From: Candidatus Uhrbacteria bacterium
Lineage (GTDB): Bacteria > Patescibacteriota > Patescibacteriia > UBA9934 > UBA11717
Length of the DNA: 24,773 bases
Direction: 5' to 3'
Assembly (NCBI GenBank): GCA_018701105.1
Contig: JABIWD010000053.1
Span: 1 to 24,773 of the forward strand
The notes beneath the pieces were generated by a model. It was not told the DNA's origin. It saw nothing but the letters and a program-made list of their open reading frames with translations, and ran no database searches. Positions 11,985-19,915 of this stretch are shown here, piece by piece. Within the stretch, counting starts at the first letter, position 1. Every line of letters begins with the position of its first letter. Made by a program: the position numbers and the translations under genes.

Positions 11985-14657
11985 CTAGGCCCCATGACAC
12001 TTCTTAAACTTCTTCCCGCTCCCACATGAACAAGGATCATTGCGTCCGATCTTGTCATCACCCGTTGGCTTAGCAGCCGTTCCCTGTGAGTCTGAAACTC
12101 GGGCTCGGTCGGCGATGCTTGGTGATCGCATTAGTTTTACTGCGTCGGAAATTTTGAAGATAGTGTAGGCAACCTGCTTCTGCGCCTCGGACAACATTAC
12201 CTGGAACATGTTGTAGCTCTCTCTCTTGTACTCTACTAATGGGTCACGCTGGGCGTATCCGGAAAGTCCTACAGATGATCGTAGTTTTCTCATTGCGCTC
12301 AAGTGCTCCACCCACAAGTTGTCGACTGATCGCAGCAACAACTGCTTCTCTGTCTGTGATAGCTCCTTGCGGTCATCAAACAAGCTCTCAAGCTCGTTAT
12401 ATGCCTTCTCTGCGTACTCCTCGAGAGTCTCGATGATCTGAGTGCGCACCTCTGCCGCCTTAGCAGCCTGCGGCGCTTTCACTCCATTGAACTCCATGTA
12501 TGAATCGCGTACATCAGATGGCACTTTCACGATCGTGTTCATGGTCTCAAAGATCTCGTTCACATTCCAATCCAAACCATCGGCTGTGTGGAACGCAACA
12601 ACGTGCTCAATCTCAGATGTAATGTTTTCGAGTACGAGCGGCTTGAAGTCCTCGGAGTTTGTCTCCATATCAATGTCAACGATGTCACGTCGCATCGTGT
12701 ACACGGACTCACGCTGCTTGTTCAGCACGTTGTCGTAATCGAGTAACCGTTTTCGAATATCAAAGTTATGTCCCTCCACCTTTTTCTGCGCAGACTCAAT
12801 CTGCTTCGAGATCAGAGAGTTCTCAATAGGCATGTCGTCGGGTACTCCCAACTTCTCCATTGCGCCCTTCATTCGATCCGATCCAAAAATTCGCATCAGG
12901 TCATCATCCATGGACACAAAGAACTGTGTCTCTCCCGGGTCACCCTGACGTCCTGATCGTCCACGAAGCTGGTTGTCGATTCGTCGCGACTCGTGACGCT
13001 CTGAACCAACCACAAAAAGTCCACCAAGATTCTTGACCTCCTCACTCTCCGCCTCAGTCGCCTCTGTTCCTCCAAGTTTAATGTCCACTCCACGACCAGC
13101 CATGTTTGTTGCAACTGTGATTGAGCCCTTACGTCCGGCATTCGCAACAATCTCTCCTTCACGCTCATGGTTCTTTGCGTTCAACATCTCGAAAGGCAAT
13201 CGCGCTTTCTTTAACGCATCACTCATCTCTTCATTTTTCTCAATAGAAACCGTTCCAACCAAAACTGGCTGACCCTTTTCCTGCCGCTCGCGGATCTCTT
13301 TCACGATCGCCTTGATCTTGGCATCGTTATCGCGATAAATCTTGTCGCGTCCGTCAATTCGAGCGATCGGCTTGTTTGTTGGTATTACAATTACCGAAAT
13401 ATCATAAATCTTTTGGAACTCTTCCTCCTCAGTCTTTGCAGTTCCCGTCATTCCCGACAACTTGTCATACATTCGGAAATAGTTCTGGAACGTAACCGTT
13501 CCAAGAGTCTGCGATTCGTTCTTCACCTCTACGCCCTCCTTAGCCTCAATAGCTTGGTGCAGCCCCTCCGAGAATCGGCGACCTTCCATCATGCGCCCAG
13601 TAAACTCATCAACGATGACGATCTCTCCCTCTTTCACGACGTACTCACGATCACGGTGATGCAAAACCTCGGCTCGCAACGCCTGTTCCACGTGATGCAC
13701 AAGCTGCACTCCACCAGTTACGTACAAGTTTTCTACACCGAGCGCTTTCTCCACCTTTGTAATTCCATCATCTGACAAAGTGGCAACTTTCATCTTCTCA
13801 TCGATGTTGTAGTCTTCTTCCTCTTTCAAAACACGAACAATCTGTGCAAACTGCTGATACATGGCACTAGATGTCTGAGCTGGCGCTGAGATGATCAGCG
13901 GAGTTCGTGACTCATCGATCAAAATAGAGTCGACCTCGTCAATTACACAGAAGTTAAGCCCACGCTGCACGCGCTGTTCCTTATTGTGCACCATGTTGTC
14001 GCGAAGATAGTCAAAACCAAACTCATTGTTTGTTCCGTATGTGATGTCGGCCTCGTACGCTTCACGTCGAGTAACCTCTCGCAGATAATCATGCTGAACC
14101 TTGAACGATCCTGTATCGTCGTGCTCTGCGTCAACCTCTTCCTCGTTTGGCACGACCGAAGGGTCATAAACAAAAGCACCGTCATGCGAGATAACACTCA
14201 CAGACAGTCCTAGGAAATGATAAACCTCTCCCATCCAAACCGCGTCACGCATTGAAAGGTAGTCGTTCACGGTTGCAAGGTGCACTCCTTTCCCGCTAAG
14301 CGCGTTCAGGTACACGGGCAAAGTCGCAGTCAACGTCTTTCCTTCTCCAGTTCTCATCTCCGCGATGTTGCGACGATGCATGGCGATTCCACCAGTCAGC
14401 TGAACGTCGTAGTGAAACTGACCAAGAGTTCTCTTCGCAGCTTCTCGAACGGTCGCAAAAGCCTCAGGAAGAAGATCGTTCAGATCCTCGTCCTTAAGTG
14501 CTCTCTCCTTAAGCTCAATACTCTTAGCCTTAAGAGCGTCATCTGACAATGCGGCCATCTCCTCCTTGAATTCATTGATACGAGCAACGACCGGCTCAAA
14601 GCTCTTCAATACTTTCTTGTCTTTGTCCCCTAAAAATCTATCTAAAAAGTGTGCCAT
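11985..14657 (-). CDS. secA: Preprotein translocase ATPase SecA
   Basis: SecA drives unfolded preproteins through SecYEG with ATP. The 890 residues are near full family length. Seen: Walker A MRTGEGKT (101-108), Walker B ending VIDEVD (238-243), the SRTPLIISAP segment (250-259), YGTNNEFGFDYLRDNM (207-222), the second ATPase lobe with TNMAGRGVDIKLGG and RGRSGRQGDPGE, and a C-terminal zinc-binding SEC-C motif CSCGSGKKFKKCHG, implying a C-tail for SecB-type or ribosome/lipid contacts. Residues about 161-196 form an acidic insert before YEADITYGTNN, longer than in E. coli. The start at 14657 is supported by a TTGACC/TAATAT promoter only 9 bases upstream, so the mRNA is probably almost leaderless. 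It is a single-gene unit. Confidence 0.98.
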   Translation of the reverse strand: MAHFLDRFLGDKDKKVLKSFEPVVARINEFKEEMAALSDDALKAKSIELKERALKDEDLNDLLPEAFATVREAAKRTLGQFHYDVQLTGGIAMHRRNIAEMRTGEGKTLTATLPVYLNALSGKGVHLATVNDYLSMRDAVWMGEVYHFLGLSVSVISHDGAFVYDPSVVPNEEEVDAEHDDTGSFKVQHDYLREVTRREAYEADITYGTNNEFGFDYLRDNMVHNKEQRVQRGLNFCVIDEVDSILIDESRTPLIISAPAQTSSAMYQQFAQIVRVLKEEEDYNIDEKMKVATLSDDGITKVEKALGVENLYVTGGVQLVHHVEQALRAEVLHHRDREYVVKEGEIVIVDEFTGRMMEGRRFSEGLHQAIEAKEGVEVKNESQTLGTVTFQNYFRMYDKLSGMTGTAKTEEEEFQKIYDISVIVIPTNKPIARIDGRDKIYRDNDAKIKAIVKEIRERQEKGQPVLVGTVSIEKNEEMSDALKKARLPFEMLNAKNHEREGEIVANAGRKGSITVATNMAGRGVDIKLGGTEATEAESEEVKNLGGLFVVGSERHESRRIDNQLRGRSGRQGDPGETQFFVSMDDDLMRIFGSDRMKGAMEKLGVPDDMPIENSLISKQIESAQKKVEGHNFDIRKRLLDYDNVLNKQRESVYTMRRDIVDIDMETNSEDFKPLVLENITSEIEHVVAFHTADGLDWNVNEIFETMNTIVKVPSDVRDSYMEFNGVKAPQAAKAAEVRTQIIETLEEYAEKAYNELESLFDDRKELSQTEKQLLLRSVDNLWVEHLSAMRKLRSSVGLSGYAQRDPLVEYKRESYNMFQVMLSEAQKQVAYTIFKISDAVKLMRSPSIADRARVSDSQGTAAKPTGDDKIGRNDPCSCGSGKKFKKCHGA

Positions 14658-14666
14658 AATGGGGCA

Positions 14667-14695
14667 ATATTACTAAAAATCGCACATTTGGTCAA
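14667..14695 (-). promoter_or_regulatory. Sigma70-type promoter of secA
   Basis: Minus strand: TTGACC (plus 14690-14695), exact 17-base spacer, TAATAT (plus 14667-14672). Only 9 bases separate the -10 from the ATG, so the predicted leader is about 2-3 bases, with no room for a Shine-Dalgarno. Confidence 0.75.
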
Positions 14696-14697
14696 CC

Positions 14698-14731
14698 AAA
14701 AGCCCTTCTTCGCATAGGGCTCAGAAGGGCT
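14698..14731 (-). terminator. Terminator hairpin after the hibernation factor gene
   Basis: AGCCCTTC (14701-14708) pairs with GAAGGGCT (14724-14731), followed on the minus strand by TTTTGG. The secA -35 box starts within the next few bases. A second hairpin, GCGGGG (14733-14738) with CCCCGC (14751-14756), lies between it and the upstream gene. Region 14658-14780 holds no gene. Confidence 0.65.
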
Positions 14732-14780
14732 CGCGGGGTGCAGCGCATGCCCCCGCTAACTATATCTACACAAAATACCT

Positions 14781-15146
14781 TTATTTGTTACCGAATCGCA
14801 TGAAAGACTTCCAAGACCGACCTTGCTTCTTGGTCTTTGCATCGCCCTTCTTCTTCCAATCCACAATCTGCCGCTTAATACTTGCCTGAACCTTATCTAT
14901 CGCCTCATACAAGCTCTCGGCTCGCTCAGATGCGTAAAACTTCTCCCCTTTTACATCTGCAGAAAACTCCGCGTAATATACATCTCCCTTATTATGATGA
15001 TCAGACGGCTTCCCAACCTCAACAGAAATCTTAGCCGGTTGCATGCGTTTTACAAGCTTTCGCAATACTGACACACGCTTCTCAACATAATCCTCTATCG
15101 CACTAGTAAGTTCCATGTTTTTTCCGTGGATCTTATCGATTTGCAT
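14781..15146 (-). CDS. hpf: Ribosome hibernation promoting factor (HPF/RaiA family, short form)
   Basis: This protein binds the 30S decoding site and inactivates or protects ribosomes when growth slows. It has 121 residues, the short form without the C-terminal dimerising domain of long HPF. The fold signature is clear: IHGKNMELTSAIEDYVEKRV at the N-terminus (first strand and helix), a VYYAEFSADVKGEKFYASE strand pair, then the second helix LYEAIDKVQASIKRQIVDWK followed by a basic tail (KKKGDAKTKKQGRSWK). ATG at 15146. A possible -10 (TATTTT, plus 15154-15159) ends 7 bases before the ATG and overlaps the -35 of the divergent gene at 15246. No SD is seen nearby. Confidence 0.93.
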   Translation of the reverse strand: MQIDKIHGKNMELTSAIEDYVEKRVSVLRKLVKRMQPAKISVEVGKPSDHHNKGDVYYAEFSADVKGEKFYASERAESLYEAIDKVQASIKRQIVDWKKKGDAKTKKQGRSWKSFMRFGNK

Positions 15147-15150
15147 AGTT

Positions 15151-15180
15151 TTGAAAATAGATTGATTACTCCTATATAAT
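15151..15180 (+). promoter_or_regulatory. Promoter of the plus-strand unknown gene at 15246
   Basis: TTGAAA (15151-15156), 18-base spacer, TATAAT (15175-15180). Predicted start near 15187 gives a leader of about 59 bases, much longer than for the housekeeping genes here. It is divergent from the hibernation factor gene. Confidence 0.7.
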
Positions 15181-15245
15181 ACATCTCGTTGACGAGTGAG
15201 GCAATGCGTGGTTCACTGCCCATGTTCTTTCGGAAGGGAGGAATC

Positions 15246-15848
15246 ATGACACGAGTGAAAACGTACATGCAAGAAACTCGAGTGTTCGCGATTCTGGCGG
15301 GCCTGGTGGGGTTCGCTCTCGAGATGCGAGCCTACGCAGTCTGGCACCAACGTCAGCAGAGCACGAGCGACGTGTTCGATCAGGTGCTACTCCGACTCAC
15401 GGTGATGCATCGCGGCATTCAGTGTTGCAGCACCGTAGCCAACAGCCTGATCACGATGTTCCTGTTCGTGAGGCGCGGAAGCTACGTGGAACGCGGCTCG
15501 GAGCCCGAGGACCATCACGTCGCCAACATCCTGCTGTACGCCATGCATTGCGCGAACCAGTACCTGGATGCAGAGGGACACTCCCGGCGAGAAGGACGAG
15601 TCCACGGGATCCCAGATGAGAACCCAGGCGACATCAGCGTCGACACGGCCACCGTCCCGATCCTGGTCGGCAAAATGCAGAGGTGCGCATCGTCTCTGCA
15701 AGTGGCCGAGTGGAGAAACGCAGAGGCAAAGGCCGGCTTCTTCCACATCGCGAATGTGGTGTTCGGAACACGAGTGGATCTCTCTGACCTCGAGATACCC
15801 TTCGAGGCCCGCAGGATCGTGACCGATCTGGACAGGCTCGAGATCTAG
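15246..15848 (+). CDS. Unknown protein (200 aa), isolated GC-rich plus-strand gene
   Basis: I chose the ATG at 15246 because AAGGGAGGA lies directly upstream; in-frame TTG (15189) and ATG (15222) starts have no such site. The product starts MTRVKTYMQETRVFAIL. It has one moderately hydrophobic stretch (residues about 12-31) interrupted by Glu and Arg, a Cys-Cys pair (about 59-60), and many His, Arg and Asp/Glu; no signal peptide and no motif I recognise. The pattern suggests a soluble alpha-helical protein. Like the basic gene at 8982, it has its own consensus promoter, SD and terminator, points against its neighbours, and is clearly richer in GC and in GC-ending codons. Transfer from another genome or a specialised expression class are both possible. 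Confidence 0.6.
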   Translation: MTRVKTYMQETRVFAILAGLVGFALEMRAYAVWHQRQQSTSDVFDQVLLRLTVMHRGIQCCSTVANSLITMFLFVRRGSYVERGSEPEDHHVANILLYAMHCANQYLDAEGHSRREGRVHGIPDENPGDISVDTATVPILVGKMQRCASSLQVAEWRNAEAKAGFFHIANVVFGTRVDLSDLEIPFEARRIVTDLDRLEI

Positions 15849-15870
15849 ATCTCGAGTCCACGTAACCCCA

Positions 15871-15900
15871 CGACCCGCTTCTTGCGGGTCGAATTTTTTT
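15871..15900 (+). terminator. Rho-independent terminator of the unknown gene
   Basis: CGACCCGC (15871-15878) pairs with GCGGGTCG (15884-15891) around TTCTT, followed by AATTTTTTT. Confidence 0.9.
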
Positions 15901-15904
15901 AACC

Positions 15905-15930
15905 AAAAACCGAGCGGTGAGGCTCGGTTT
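15905..15930 (-). terminator. Terminator of the large surface-protein gene
   Basis: ACCGAGC (15909-15915) pairs with GCTCGGT (15922-15928); on the minus strand it is followed by TTTTTGGTTAA. It is adjacent to the plus-strand terminator, giving a back-to-back insulator between the convergent genes. Confidence 0.75.
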
Positions 15931-15968
15931 TGCTTGTATTGCTTGAGCGGACGCGCAGAAGGGCGTCC

Positions 15969-18900
15969 CTACATGTCTAGGGTGTAATCGAACCAGAATA
16001 CAACTGAGATGTCATGGACTAGTTGAGCCCAGTCTGCTCCGTATGTTGAGATTGCTGTCTCTTCGTCTGGGATGTGAGTGATTGTACCAATGTCATCGAG
16101 CACAACGTATACTCGATTGTCTGATTGTATCTTTATGAGACTTCCCTCTGCCATAGTCATACGCCCACCGAATGGGAGCTCACGAAGCTGATCGTCATCA
16201 ACCTGCACCACTCCGCTGAAGTCTGCGTATCGTGAGAGGAATACTGCTTCGGATGGGAAAACGTATCGTGTTCCGTCTTTCACGAGGTAAACGCCTGAAA
16301 GCTCAACGCCTCGGAAGAGTGATCCTTCACGAATATCGAGGACCTCGCCAGCTGGTGCGGTCATCTCCGCGAGGACTGGACCTGTGAGCTCTGGTTCTGC
16401 CGTTTCAGGTTCTGGTGGGATTACGATATCTGAAGCTGTGATCGAGAACGATGCGTTAGACTCGTCGTCTATGAGGACTCCGCCTGAACTAGTAACGGCA
16501 TCGACTCGTATCTTTGCTGTAGCTATTGTCTCGTTTGGAACGGTCCATGTGTACGAACCGTCGTTAGGCTCATCGCCTGCAATGAGACCGTAGCTATGTC
16601 CATTGTCTGAAGAGTAGTAGATTGAGATCGAGTCTAGATTATCGCCAGATGCTAGCCATGTGATCGAGTACGCCTGGTTTCCTTGGAGTATCTCTGCACC
16701 ATTTGGCGTGATCATCATCGCAGTTGTTACAACTGCTGCTGGGCCGGTTCCTGGGGTTGGGGTGCCTCCGCTTACCTCTGCAGCTATTGTGAAGGTGAAC
16801 GGGTCGTTCATTCCAGAAACTACTCCTGCAAAGTTGTTTTGTGAAACGTATGCGTCCGGAGCTCCAGTGATATCTATTGTGATGTCTTCACTATTTGTCC
16901 AATCTGCGGATGGAGTGATCGTATACACAGTGTCTGAAACGCTCCATGCACCCGAACGTCCTGGATCAGTTCCTGCACCACAACATGAGTATGTAAATCC
17001 AACACCAGTGTCCATTGTTTCTGAAAACGTAAGGACTACTGTTGCATCCGTGGCCACATCCTCTTCTGCGTCCGTTGGAGACGAGGAAACTAGGACTGGG
17101 CCGGCTCCGTCATCAACATTCTCCGCAGTGAATGTCTGCACAATGCCTCCACCTGCGTCCTGGATTTTATCTGTAGCATCATCTGAGTTGTCATCATACG
17201 CAATCGTTGGCACCGTTACATGCCCTGTTTCGTCCGCGTCCGCACTCGATAGCACGACAGTGACATCCGTACCCGACGCTGTAGCATTTCCCGAAAGTGA
17301 TCCGGCAAAACCGTTTGACCCCGAAGAACTCACCCATGCAAATCGAGTTGACGACAGAGTTCCACCGAGTGTTACCGTTTCTGAGAACGTGAGAACTATT
17401 TGATCTATAGTGCCGTCATTGTCGTCATCTTCATACACAGAAGAAACGTAGGTTGGCACCCTGTCATTTTGGGTCACAACACCATCAAACCCATCACCAC
17501 CATTACCACCTCCGCAACATGTTCCAGTACCTCCTGCACCCTTTGCTGCAGTATTAGCGTCCGTTACACCAGACAGATATGTACTATCGTCCGTTGCATA
17601 ATCAAGATATATCAAACCTCCTCCACCACCTCCACCTCCTCTACCAGTTCCAGTGGCGGTTCCACCGATACCACCAGATACCTGAAACGCTGATCCAGCA
17701 GTCGCGGTACCCGCCAACGAGCCGGTTACGATCCATATGGACCCACCAGAACCTCCTCCAGCACCATTATTTCCATGATCATCACCATCACCACCATTTG
17801 CAGTTATAGATCCGTTCACAACGACGGAGTTTGATGCATCGATTTCAATGTAGCCCCCACCATTTCCACTTGTTGCAACACCCTCACCACCGGCTCCACT
17901 TGAACCGAACCGATAACCAGAAGGTGTGCCCGGAACATCGTACGTAGCTCCAGCTATAGCACCATCAACCGTTGTACCACCAAGACCACCGTGACCAGCA
18001 CCACCACCTGCATATGAGGCAGCGTCTCCGTATCCAGTTGTAGTAATGGTACAAACATTTGATCCGTCCGGCCCGTATCCATTACCTCCACTTCCAGATC
18101 TACCTAAACACCCTAACTCATTCGCAGAAATCGAAGAACCCTGATACACAGTCACATCCGTTACATCAAATGTAAGGTTGGAAGTGATCGTAGTTGAGTT
18201 TGACCCATCTCCAAAACCAAGTGTCAACGATATTGCGTCGTCAATAGTGAGAGCCGTGTTCGAGTAATCCGTCGCGGTGATTGAAGAATCAGTCAAAGTA
18301 AGGCTTTCGTTATCCACAATATTCAGATCGATACTATCGGAGCTAAGAGTCAGCCCATCCCACGGAGACGTAACCCCGCCGCTTACATTAATCGACAGAT
18401 TCCCACAGTCTTCAATGGACTCCACATCGGTTGACCCTGCAGACCCTCCACCGATTGCCAATGTGCCCGCATCAATTTGCAATGTGGACACGCTGGCACA
18501 ATCCATGTCGGTATTCATCATTGTCAACGTACCGTCAACGTCCAATATAGATGCCGCAGTCTCAAACGTTAGGTCAGCTAACTGGACTCCTGAATTTCCT
18601 ATACCCGAAATATACAGATCATTGAAGTGCCAGCTCACATTACCCGTATCGTTATGGTCTCCATCGGCAAAAAAGAACCCAGAAATAATCCATGCATCCG
18701 CATCAGTATATTCGCTTGTATCCGATGCCTCATCAAGGATGATAACCGAGCCGCTATCCCCGTCTTCAGGATCTCGATTAGAGGAACCACCTGCACCATC
18801 ACTATCCGGATCGGCATCTCCACCAATTGCACTAAATATAGCTTCGTAATCGTCTGGCATCTGCATTGTACTAGTACCGTATCTCAAATAAATACGTCCA

Positions 18901-19844
18901 CCAGAACCACCACCACCATCACGACCGGTTCCGTCCCCAGCAGTTCCACCGTTAGCCGTAATAGTAGGAGTAGTATCACAGCCATCACTAGAACCGTCAG
19001 TACAGCTAAATACTCCGGCAACTATGTTCACTCCTCCGCCGGCACCTCCACCTCCACCATTCGCACCATTCGCAGACGTGACACCAACATCCCCGTTTGC
19101 CGAAATAGCACCATCAAGCGTAAAAGTACCCGTGACTATCAGGCGAACGCCACCTCCACCTCCACCACCCGTCGTACCAGCGTCTAAACCAGCCGCACCA
19201 CCAGAGCCTATCGTAACGGGATTTAATGTCACACCATATGGTACCCCTCCGTCAGAACTAGTCTCGGCAGCATCCCCGCCATCTCCACCATGAGAGCCCC
19301 CACCTCCTGAATAGTTTGCAGTCGTACCAGCGCCAGGTCCAGAACCGTTGTTACCAGCAGATGGTCCGCCGTCATAACCCAATGCATCTAAATTTATAGT
19401 CGCGCCACTGTTTATTGTCATGTTGCCACCTACGGTAATGTCAATATCGTATGCTTGCGTAGTAGTGTTCGTAGTGTGACTGATGTCTGACCCGCTATAC
19501 ATGATCAAATCGTTGGTCACTGTTAGTTCAGTGCCAGTAATTGACGCATAGTTAAACTGCAAAGTTGGTGAAGTTGTACCACCAGCATTACCCATAGTTA
19601 GCGAACCAACAGTGTCACCAGCTGAAATTGTCAGAGTCACGTTTGCATCGATAGTTACATCATCGGCTGTATCTGGAACCGAGTCTCCACTCCAGTTATT
19701 GGCCGATTCCCACGTAGAACCGTCGCCTCCCCCATCCCACGAAATTGAGGCGGCATTCGCCCCCGTTGCAAACACAAGAACCCCGAAAGCTGCAATAACA
19801 AAAGAATAACAGCTAAATGTCAGGAGCCTTCGAGAATGGTTCAT
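15969..19844 (-). CDS. Large secreted glycine-rich surface protein with Ig-like and CPR-type C-terminal domains
   Basis: 1291 residues. Signal peptide about 1-31 (ends GANA). Residues 33-65 carry a W-rich WESANNWSGDSVPDTADD motif common at the start of bacterial beta-helix surface proteins. Two long Gly/Ser/Asn-rich blocks (about 114-323 and 563-750) have the same order of features (SI-AN seed, GYG/GYDGG, YxGGG-HGG, GGGxGG-xI-L) and look like an internal duplication; 324-562 lies between as beta-helix-like repeats. DDDNDGTID (806-814) resembles a calcium-binding loop. An Ig-like domain (about 914-1022) starts with VLVSSSPTDAEEDVATDATV; 1044-1138 resembles another beta-sandwich (ITPNGAEILQGN...ITWLASGDN). 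The last 120 residues (GTRYVFPSEAVFLSRYADFS, then GSLIKIQSDNRVYVV) are a domain widespread on patescibacterial surface proteins. No sortase motif or C-terminal membrane anchor is seen. It is probably a cell-surface or S-layer-like adhesin. Confidence 0.85.
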   Translation of the reverse strand: MNHSRRLLTFSCYSFVIAAFGVLVFATGANAASISWDGGGDGSTWESANNWSGDSVPDTADDVTIDANVTLTISAGDTVGSLTMGNAGGTTSPTLQFNYASITGTELTVTNDLIMYSGSDISHTTNTTTQAYDIDITVGGNMTINSGATINLDALGYDGGPSAGNNGSGPGAGTTANYSGGGGSHGGDGGDAAETSSDGGVPYGVTLNPVTIGSGGAAGLDAGTTGGGGGGGVRLIVTGTFTLDGAISANGDVGVTSANGANGGGGGAGGGVNIVAGVFSCTDGSSDGCDTTPTITANGGTAGDGTGRDGGGGSGGRIYLRYGTSTMQMPDDYEAIFSAIGGDADPDSDGAGGSSNRDPEDGDSGSVIILDEASDTSEYTDADAWIISGFFFADGDHNDTGNVSWHFNDLYISGIGNSGVQLADLTFETAASILDVDGTLTMMNTDMDCASVSTLQIDAGTLAIGGGSAGSTDVESIEDCGNLSINVSGGVTSPWDGLTLSSDSIDLNIVDNESLTLTDSSITATDYSNTALTIDDAISLTLGFGDGSNSTTITSNLTFDVTDVTVYQGSSISANELGCLGRSGSGGNGYGPDGSNVCTITTTGYGDAASYAGGGAGHGGLGGTTVDGAIAGATYDVPGTPSGYRFGSSGAGGEGVATSGNGGGYIEIDASNSVVVNGSITANGGDGDDHGNNGAGGGSGGSIWIVTGSLAGTATAGSAFQVSGGIGGTATGTGRGGGGGGGGLIYLDYATDDSTYLSGVTDANTAAKGAGGTGTCCGGGNGGDGFDGVVTQNDRVPTYVSSVYEDDDNDGTIDQIVLTFSETVTLGGTLSSTRFAWVSSSGSNGFAGSLSGNATASGTDVTVVLSSADADETGHVTVPTIAYDDNSDDATDKIQDAGGGIVQTFTAENVDDGAGPVLVSSSPTDAEEDVATDATVVLTFSETMDTGVGFTYSCCGAGTDPGRSGAWSVSDTVYTITPSADWTNSEDITIDITGAPDAYVSQNNFAGVVSGMNDPFTFTIAAEVSGGTPTPGTGPAAVVTTAMMITPNGAEILQGNQAYSITWLASGDNLDSISIYYSSDNGHSYGLIAGDEPNDGSYTWTVPNETIATAKIRVDAVTSSGGVLIDDESNASFSITASDIVIPPEPETAEPELTGPVLAEMTAPAGEVLDIREGSLFRGVELSGVYLVKDGTRYVFPSEAVFLSRYADFSGVVQVDDDQLRELPFGGRMTMAEGSLIKIQSDNRVYVVLDDIGTITHIPDEETAISTYGADWAQLVHDISVVFWFDYTLDM

Positions 19845-19867
19845 AAAAATATAGTTATTTCACAGCT

Positions 19868-19876
19868 ATTATACCA
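19868..19876 (-). promoter_or_regulatory. Extended -10 promoter of the surface-protein gene
   Basis: Minus strand reads TGGTATAAT: a perfect TATAAT with a TG extension, 23 bases before the ATG. No convincing -35; the upstream bases are the murBC terminator stem. Predicted leader about 16 bases. Confidence 0.65.
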
Positions 19877-19902
19877 AAAACTCGACCGTTTCCGGTCGAG
19901 TT
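19876..19902 (-). terminator. Terminator of the murC-murB operon
   Basis: AACTCGACC (19879-19887) and GGTCGAGTT (19894-19902) form a perfect 9-bp stem with a 6-base loop, and T residues follow on the minus strand. The next gene's extended -10 begins within its T tract. Confidence 0.85.
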
Positions 19903-19915
19903 ATGCACATTTTTT

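Noticed and set aside
14698..14760. Two adjacent GC-rich hairpins as a possible structured RNA gene or tRNA remnant
   Set aside because: No cloverleaf or CCA-like end; position and T tract fit a terminator after the hibernation factor gene.
15189..15245. TTG start at 15189 or ATG at 15222 for the 200-residue protein
   Set aside because: No SD before them; AAGGGAGGA sits directly before the ATG at 15246.
15387..15746. Minus-strand frames opposite the 200-residue plus-strand gene
   Set aside because: The plus frame has promoter, SD and terminator in the right places; the minus frames have none. The GC-rich composition alone explains the open antisense frames.
16660..17403. Long plus-strand open frames opposite the surface-protein gene (also 18277-18849 and 18627-19187)
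   Set aside because: They mirror the Gly/Ser/Thr/Val codon bias of the real gene and have no start signals or domain features.
17480..19330. CCACCACCTCC-type repeats as a possible repeat array
   Set aside because: They are Gly codons on the minus strand within the glycine-rich surface protein.
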